10,189 nucleotides of DNA from Leptolyngbyaceae cyanobacterium CSSed165cm_216 (GTDB taxonomy: Bacteria; Cyanobacteriota; Cyanobacteriia; Phormidesmidales; Phormidesmidaceae), in NCBI GenBank assembly GCA_007135385.1, contig SLIY01000025.1, forward strand, positions 1 through 10,189. The letters run 5' to 3'. Position numbers and translations under genes: made by a program. This document shows positions 1-4,147 of the stretch, piece after piece (position 1 is the stretch's first letter; every line of letters begins with the position of its first letter). Below the pieces are notes generated by a model, which was given only the letters and a program-made list of their open reading frames with translations, was not told the DNA's origin and did not search any database.

Positions 1-618
1 CCAGTCTTCGTCAGGCACCAGCACCCCCATCACCACCAGATCACGGGTAGCAGCCGCCAATATCGGCGACTTATCGGCATCGGGAATATCGGCCCAGGCC
101 AGCTGACGCACCTTACCCGGAAACCTCTGGAGCAGGGTCGGTAAATCTGCCGGATCAGTCGGGGTTTGCCGCAGCCGATGGACGTTACTCCAGGTCAGCA
201 CCCCTACGCTGTTGTCCTGGTTGGCCGACGCCAAGTAGGCTCCCTCGGGCGACCATTGCAACCGCAAACTGGTAGCCATCAACTCCCACTGATATTTAGG
301 ACGTTTCCACTGGGGGACGGCCCAGAGATAAACCTGCTGCCGGGCCGAAACGGCCAGGTGCTGGCCGTCAGGTGACCAACCCAAATCCTGCCGCAAGCCT
401 TCGAGGTGAATGTGTTGCCGATACCAATGGTCCTCCCAATGATGCCAGCAGCGGCCCGATGACCCATGAACCAGCTCACCAGTAGTGCTGACTTCAAAAG
501 CACCATGTCTAGGACACAAGTAAGTGTCAGTGAGAAACAAAGCTGAAATGGTGCGATGACAGTGAGGGCATTGGATCTCGGGGCCAAAGGCGGGGTAGTC
601 GATGGCGGGGTGTGACAT
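1..618 (-). CDS. TIGR02652-like zinc-ribbon N-terminus fused to WD40-like repeats (3' end outside window)
   Basis: The frame is open from the ATG at 618 to the window edge (206 codons, no stop), so the C-terminus is missing. Seen: Cys17 and Cys20, then 14 residues, then Cys35-x-x-His38, which is the CxxC-x14-CxxH signature of the cyanobacteria-only family TIGR02652. The following GELVH and WYRQH stretches also resemble that family. From about residue 75 the sequence turns into WD40-like blades: a WSPDG turn followed by VYLW (75-101), a WSPEG turn followed by LASA and LTW (115-143), and a possible third blade near 170-202. I expect a cytosolic metal-binding propeller protein; no enzymatic role is visible. 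It is the last gene of the minus-strand cluster, 90 bp after the Crp-like gene, with a heptad repeat array between them. The Shine-Dalgarno is poor (AGAGCC only). TIGR02652 members are usually about 170 aa without a propeller, so the fusion is unusual. The cysteine motif is solid; the WD40 call is moderate. Confidence 0.72.
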   Translation of the reverse strand, partial: MSHPAIDYPAFGPEIQCPHCHRTISALFLTDTYLCPRHGAFEVSTTGELVHGSSGRCWHHWEDHWYRQHIHLEGLRQDLGWSPDGQHLAVSARQQVYLWAVPQWKRPKYQWELMATSLRLQWSPEGAYLASANQDNSVGVLTWSNVHRLRQTPTDPADLPTLLQRFPGKVRQLAWADIPDADKSPILAAATRDLVVMGVLVPDEDW

Positions 619-630
619 GGGGGCTCTTAG

Positions 631-707
631 GGTGTCAGGTGTTAGGTGTCAGGTGCAAGGTGTACGGCGGAACCGCAGACCGCGAACCGTACACCGTGAA
701 CCCGACA
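631..707. repeat. Inverted heptad repeat array (11 x 7 bp)
   Basis: Eleven consecutive 7-mers fill the gap between the Crp-like stop codon and the next start. The left half is built on GGTGTCA/GGTGTTA units and the right half on CCGCGAA/CCGTGAA units. The halves are roughly complementary, with perfect 9-bp arms GGTGTACGG (659-667) and CCGTACACC (687-695) around a 19-nt loop. This resembles the short tandemly repeated repetitive (STRR) heptads known from cyanobacterial intergenic DNA. The transcript could fold here, but there is no T-tract typical of a terminator. Confidence 0.8.
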
Positions 708-708
708 A

Positions 709-1269
709 CTATCCACGCAAAATGACGCAGTTCTTTTTGGAGTAGCCAATCTGCCCGTTCCGCTCTAGCTCTTGCATCAGGCGGGTGACGGTGACGCGAG
801 TGGTGCCAATGGCATCGGCCATATCCTGATGGGTCAGCCGCAGTTGAATTAAGCGACCCTGCTCAACGGGGCGACCAAATTTGAGGGCCAGCCAGCCCAA
901 TAGCTGCTGCAATCGTTGGGGAACCTGGCCCTGGCGGCAGCGAATCAGCTCTTGCATTTGGTGCAGGTGCGATCGCATCACCTGCTGAAAGTTCCAGCAT
1001 TGATCTGGGCTGAGCGGTACCGCCTGCACTTTAGTTAAGCACTCAATCTCGCTGGGCTGAATGCAAATCAGCGGCTGGCCGGTCAAATCGCCACTCTCCC
1101 AGAAGCCCAGGGTAATGGGGGTGCCGTCCTCCGAGAGGGTGAGCAGGCGCACTGCCCCAGATTGAATCTGCCAGAGCAGGTTGGCCTCCAGGGGAAGAAT
1201 CTCCCGTCGCTTGAAGGTATGCACCAGCGGGCGGGCTAAGGGATTGGCTGGAGCGGTCAGGGTTAACAT
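709..1269 (-). CDS. Crp/Fnr-family transcriptional regulator
   Basis: A 186-aa cytosolic regulator. Residues about 19-90 fit the cyclic-nucleotide-binding-like beta roll (LPLEANLLWQIQSG, then ITLGFWESGDLTG). About 95-135 gives the dimerisation helix, and 140-186 the Crp-type winged helix: LTHQDMADAIGTTRVTVTRL at 155-174, with the recognition helix at about 165-178. No N-terminal cysteine cluster is present, so it is not an oxygen-sensing FNR. The effector pocket looks degenerate, without the Arg-Ser cAMP signature, so a cAMP ligand is not supported. At 186 aa it is somewhat shorter than the usual ~220 aa. The ATG at 1269 has a GGTGA-like Shine-Dalgarno about 5 nt upstream and no better start is seen. 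A Zur-like palindrome lies about 92-108 bp upstream, next to a TAAAAT -10 candidate, suggesting induction by zinc shortage. Its targets are unknown; the downstream zinc-ribbon/WD40 gene may be co-transcribed. Confidence 0.9.
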   Translation of the reverse strand: MLTLTAPANPLARPLVHTFKRREILPLEANLLWQIQSGAVRLLTLSEDGTPITLGFWESGDLTGQPLICIQPSEIECLTKVQAVPLSPDQCWNFQQVMRSHLHQMQELIRCRQGQVPQRLQQLLGWLALKFGRPVEQGRLIQLRLTHQDMADAIGTTRVTVTRLMQELERNGQIGYSKKNCVILRG

Positions 1270-1352
1270 ACAATCACCGAAATAGCGAGCAGCAAAGGGC
1301 TACCTAGGAATAAAACTCCTGCTTTGCAGAAGAAATTGCCAGTCTTGCAACC

Positions 1353-1377
1353 ATTTTATTAATGATAATCATTCTTA
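1353..1377 (-). promoter_or_regulatory. Candidate Zur-regulated promoter of the Crp-like gene
   Basis: AATGATAATCATT (1361-1373) is a perfect 6-1-6 palindrome. Aligned to the cyanobacterial Zur consensus TGATAATnATTATCA, positions 1363-1377 match 12 of 14 defined bases. On the minus strand a TAAAAT hexamer (1358-1353) starts 2 bp beyond the box, as expected if Zur blocks RNA polymerase. It sits in the 145-bp gap 1270-1414, the only sizeable minus-strand gap without heptad repeats. Fur boxes have similar AT-rich palindromes, so iron control is the alternative. Confidence 0.7.
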
Positions 1378-1414
1378 AATAGGTCAGCCATAAAAACCTT
1401 TACTTTTGCTTGGA

Positions 1415-1786
1415 CTAGGGTCGAGGCCATGGCGGAATTCTCGCCAAAATGCCCTTTTGCAGAGGCTCAGGCCGGGATTGGCGCGGTACTAGACCATTCG
1501 AACTGGCCGCGTACTGGATCGCCAATTGCGCGATCGCAGCAGCGCTCTCCAACGGCGGCAGATCACCAAACATCAGTGTGGTTTTTTCAGGGGCAGCCAG
1601 GGCGATCGCACAAAACCGATGGCAGGCGCTGAGGCATTCCACCGCCTCAAGGGTAAATTCGGGTGACAGTTGCCCCTGCTGCTGCAATTGTTGGAATAGA
1701 TGGTATCCTCCTCGGTGGCCCAGGTGGTCTCGCTGGGTGGCTGAGAAGGCGCAGGAGGTGCAAACAAATAGGGCATGGTGCGACAT
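1415..1786 (-). CDS. DUF1636 (COG5469-type) putative metal-binding protein
   Basis: A 123-aa soluble protein with the DUF1636 layout. An N-terminal FVCTSC pair (Cys9, Cys12) is followed by AVECLSACHRFCAIAL (Cys51, Cys55, Cys59), then a FGDLPP segment (73-78), and a tail with NGLVP, RP and KGILARIPP. The cysteine spacing is ferredoxin/thioredoxin-like, so a bound metal or Fe-S cluster is plausible but not demonstrated. Length is normal for the family. The start at 1786 is well supported: AGGGAG lies about 7-8 nt upstream, inside the end of the preceding 85-aa gene, whose stop codon is only 3 bp away, so the two are probably translationally coupled. DUF1636 genes are often found near Zur-regulated and CobW-type genes, which fits this neighbourhood. 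The exact function is unknown. Confidence 0.88.
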   Translation of the reverse strand: MSHHALFVCTSCAFSATQRDHLGHRGGYHLFQQLQQQGQLSPEFTLEAVECLSACHRFCAIALAAPEKTTLMFGDLPPLESAAAIAQLAIQYAASSNGLVPRQSRPEPLQKGILARIPPWPRP

Positions 1787-1789
1787 GGT

Positions 1790-2047
1790 TTAGCTCCCTT
1801 GAACTGCTTTGATCACATCTGCCGTAGTGATATCGCCGATCGCTTTGTGGATTTTGTACTGCTTTGTGGGCTGGGTGAGGATGATGATCACCGTTTCCAC
1901 TGGCGGACAACCCGGCTCTTTGCATTGCAGCTGGTTGATCGAAATCGTGGTTTCTGCATCCAATTGGAGCAGATCAGCAATCTGAGCCTTAAGCTGCTGT
2001 AAAATCGCCGGATCGAGGCTGGGCTTGGGTTGAGAAAATAAGTCCAT
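1790..2047 (-). CDS. Small conserved-looking two-cysteine protein, coupled to DUF1636
   Basis: An 85-aa soluble protein whose family name I do not recognise. It has an amphipathic N-terminal helix (about 10-28), then the core motif QLQCKEPGCPPVETVIIIL (Cys42 and Cys47, followed by a hydrophobic strand), then KQYKIHKAIGDITTADV, which looks like a beta-turn-helix ending. The CxxxxC-PP-E motif could ligate a metal or be a redox pair; this is inference. There is no signal peptide. The stop at 1790-1792 is 3 bp before the DUF1636 start, so the pair very likely forms one translational unit. No clear Shine-Dalgarno precedes the ATG at 2047 and no other start is convincing. It follows thrS after a 101-bp gap filled by heptad repeats, so it may be read from the thrS Zur promoter. 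Confidence 0.82.
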   Translation of the reverse strand: MDLFSQPKPSLDPAILQQLKAQIADLLQLDAETTISINQLQCKEPGCPPVETVIIILTQPTKQYKIHKAIGDITTADVIKAVQGS

Positions 2048-2081
2048 GGCAAGTTTGGTAATAGGTTATGGGATGTGGAGC

Positions 2082-2158
2082 AAGGTACACGGTGAACGGT
2101 GCAAGGTATACGGGGCAAAGAAAAACCGTGAACCGCAAACCGTAGACCTTAAACCCTT
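2082..2158. repeat. Inverted heptad repeat array overlapping the thrS stop codon
   Basis: Five heptads (AAGGTAC, ACGGTGA, ACGGTGC, AAGGTAT, ACGGGGC), a short A-rich spacer (2117-2123), then five heptads of opposite sense (AACCGTG, AACCGCA, AACCGTA, GACCTTA, AACCCTT). The two halves are broadly complementary and could form a long imperfect stem in the thrS 3' end or the spacer mRNA. The array runs through the thrS TAA (2149-2151), so it encodes the enzyme's last residues. It occupies most of the 2048-2148 gap. Confidence 0.8.
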
Positions 2159-4020
2159 CCTCTCTCAGCGATCGCCTCCTCCATCCGCCCCTGCATTTCA
2201 GCCACTGTCAACGCTCCCAGATCCCCACTCTGGCGGGTCCGTACACTCAGGGTCTGCTGTTCCACCTCGCGCTTGCCCACCACCGCCACCACTGGAATTT
2301 TTGCCAGCTCGGCGGTGCGAATTTGCTTGCCGAGGCGATCGCCACTAGCATCGATCTCGACCCGAAATCCGCTTTGTTTCAGGGTATGGGCCACCCCATT
2401 GGCATAGTCACGCTGGTCATCGCTGACTGGCAGCAGCCGCAGCTGAACCGGGGCCAGCCACAGGGGAAAGTCTCCGGCATAGTTCTCCACCAAAATGCCA
2501 AAGAACCGCTCTAAGGAGCCAAAAATCGCCCGGTGAATCATGATCGGCCGCTGCCGGGATCCATCTGCGGCCACATACTGCAGGTCAAACCGCTCCGGCA
2601 GGTTAAAGTCCACCTGAATGGTGGAGCACTGCCACAGGCGACCAATGGCATCGCGAATTTTGATGTCGATTTTGGGGCCATAAAAAGCGCCGCCCCCCTC
2701 GTCGGTGACGTAGGCCCAACCCTTGCGATCGAGGGCCTGTCGCAGGGCATTGGTAGCCAGCTCCCACATGGCATCGGCCCCCACCGATTTAGCTGGGCGG
2801 GTGGATAGGTTGACCTCGTACTCGGCAAAGCCAAAGTCCGACAAAATTTGCTCGGTCAGATCCAGCACCGCCAAAATTTCGTCGCTCACCTGCTCCGGCA
2901 AGCAAAACACATGGGCGTCATCCTGGGTAAAGCCCCGCACCCGCATCAGCCCATGCAACACCCCCGAGCGCTCGTAGCGGTAGACGGTGCCCAACTCGGC
3001 CCAGCGCAGGGGCAACTCTCGATAGGAATGCAGCTGATGCTGGTAGGTCAGTACATGGAAGGGGCAGTTCATCGGCCTGAGCTGGTACTGCTGGGCCTCG
3101 ATTTCCATCTGGTCGAACATGTTGTCTCGGTAGAACTCAAAGTGGCCCGAGGTCTTCCACAGGTCGAGGTTGGCAATGTGGGGGGTGTAGAGCAGCTCAT
3201 AGCCCGCCGCCAAATGGGCGCTGCGCCAGTAGTCTTCGATCAGCAGCCGCATCCGCGCTCCCTTGGGGTGCCAAAACACCAGCCCGCCCCCGGCGTCTTC
3301 TTGAATGCTGAAGAGATCGAGTTCTTGCCCCAGTTTGCGATGGTCCCGCCGTTTGGCTTCTTCCTTTTGTTGCAGATAGGCCTGTAACTGCTCTGGGGTT
3401 TCCCAGGCGGTGCCGTAGATCCGCTGCAACTGGGGTTTGGTCTCATCGCCGCGCCAGTAGGCCCCGGCCACACTTTCTAGGACCATGGCATCGGGGTGAA
3501 TCTCGCCAGTGGTGTTCAGGTGAGGGCCAGCGCACAGATCCCACCAACAGGCGACGGGGGCGGGCTCTCCTGGGGCAGGGATGTCAAAGAGTGAGGGTGA
3601 TTCTGGGCCTTGGGGTAAGACCGGGTCGGGGCAGCCAATGTAGTAGCGGGTAATCGGCTCGGCGGCGGGAATGCCATCGAGAATTTCCAGCTTGTAGGGC
3701 TCATGGAGCTGGACAATTGCTGCCCGTAACTCGTCGCGCTCCACCGTTTCGCGAATGATCGGCAGATTGGCGCGAATGATCTGCCGCATCTCCGCTTCAA
3801 TCCGGCTGAGGTCGTCGGGAGTAAACGGATCAGCCCGATCAAAGTCGTAGTAAAAGCCGGTCTCTGTCCAGGGGCCAATGGTCACCCGGGTCTGGGGGAA
3901 CAGCCGCTGCACGGCCATGGCCATTACATGGGCACAGGTGTGGCGCAGCCGTAATAATCGCTGAGGGTCGCTGGGGGCAATGCGATCGCCAGAAGAGGGA
4001 CGGGAGAGCTGGCTAACCAT
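2149..4020 (-). CDS. thrS: Threonyl-tRNA synthetase, probable low-zinc paralogue (ThrRS2 type)
   Basis: A 623-aa cytosolic class II enzyme that charges tRNA-Thr. There is no TGS domain. The N2 editing domain (about 22-215) keeps His27 and His31 (HTCAH) and Cys163/His167 (DLCAGPH). The catalytic core has RPMNCP, FTQDDAH and MIHRA, supplying the three zinc ligands Cys319, His370 and His496. Motif 2 (YRYERSG, 347-353), motif 3 (GSLERFFGIL, 501-510) and the anticodon domain (about 523-620) are intact. A Pro-rich insertion of about 27 residues (about 130-157) lies just before the second editing motif. A perfect Zur box sits 16 bp upstream. In Anabaena PCC 7120 a zinc-starvation-induced second ThrRS (T2) with impaired proofreading backs up the housekeeping T1, and this gene fits that role by promoter and context. 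The other copy must lie outside the window. The start has no Shine-Dalgarno, and the -10 candidate is close enough for a leaderless or very short-leader mRNA. Confidence 0.95.
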   Translation of the reverse strand: MVSQLSRPSSGDRIAPSDPQRLLRLRHTCAHVMAMAVQRLFPQTRVTIGPWTETGFYYDFDRADPFTPDDLSRIEAEMRQIIRANLPIIRETVERDELRAAIVQLHEPYKLEILDGIPAAEPITRYYIGCPDPVLPQGPESPSLFDIPAPGEPAPVACWWDLCAGPHLNTTGEIHPDAMVLESVAGAYWRGDETKPQLQRIYGTAWETPEQLQAYLQQKEEAKRRDHRKLGQELDLFSIQEDAGGGLVFWHPKGARMRLLIEDYWRSAHLAAGYELLYTPHIANLDLWKTSGHFEFYRDNMFDQMEIEAQQYQLRPMNCPFHVLTYQHQLHSYRELPLRWAELGTVYRYERSGVLHGLMRVRGFTQDDAHVFCLPEQVSDEILAVLDLTEQILSDFGFAEYEVNLSTRPAKSVGADAMWELATNALRQALDRKGWAYVTDEGGGAFYGPKIDIKIRDAIGRLWQCSTIQVDFNLPERFDLQYVAADGSRQRPIMIHRAIFGSLERFFGILVENYAGDFPLWLAPVQLRLLPVSDDQRDYANGVAHTLKQSGFRVEIDASGDRLGKQIRTAELAKIPVVAVVGKREVEQQTLSVRTRQSGDLGALTVAEMQGRMEEAIAERGRV

Positions 4021-4026
4021 GGGTAA

Positions 4027-4050
4027 ATCATAGAATGATAATCATTATCA
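4027..4050 (-). promoter_or_regulatory. Zur box and candidate -10 of thrS
   Basis: TGATAATCATTATCA (4036-4050) is a perfect 7-1-7 palindrome identical to the cyanobacterial Zur consensus. On the minus strand a TATGAT hexamer (4032-4027, 5 of 6 to TATAAT) begins 3 bp beyond it, the same geometry as at the Crp-like gene. If used, transcription would start at or within a few bases of the thrS ATG (4020). No clear -35 hexamer was found. Confidence 0.87.
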
Positions 4051-4076
4051 AATTAACATAAGGGTGAGGAATATTG

Positions 4077-4132
4077 GGTGGCAGGTGGCAGGTGTTGGGT
4101 CGTAACCCGAAACCCCAGGCCCGAGACCTGTT
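4077..4132. repeat. Heptad repeat array (8 x 7 bp)
   Basis: GGTGGCA occurs twice exactly, followed by GGTGTTG, GGTCGTA, ACCCGAA, ACCCCAG, GCCCGAG and ACCTGTT. As in the other arrays, G-rich units on the left are answered by C-rich units on the right, so a snap-back stem is possible. It lies between the stop codon of the membrane protein gene and the thrS promoter. Confidence 0.72.
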
Positions 4133-4147
4133 AACATTCACCCTTTA

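Noticed and set aside
279..587. Minus-strand 102-codon open frame starting MAPRSNAL
   Set aside because: It is in a different frame inside the gene 1-618, whose frame carries the exact CxxC-x14-CxxH motif and WD40-like turns.
1449..1793. Plus-strand 114-codon open frame
   Set aside because: It is antisense to the DUF1636 gene, has Trp/Arg/Cys-rich shadow composition and no family resemblance.
2848..3387. Plus-strand 179-codon open frame
   Set aside because: Complement of the conserved catalytic core of thrS; no independent protein features.
2149..4020. Truncated ThrRS because the TGS domain is absent
   Set aside because: Cyanobacterial ThrRS proteins commonly lack TGS, and all catalytic, editing and anticodon parts are present here.
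1361..4050. Palindromes read as Fur (iron) boxes
   Set aside because: Not excluded by sequence alone, but the perfect TGATAATCATTATCA and the znuA and ThrRS2 context favour Zur.
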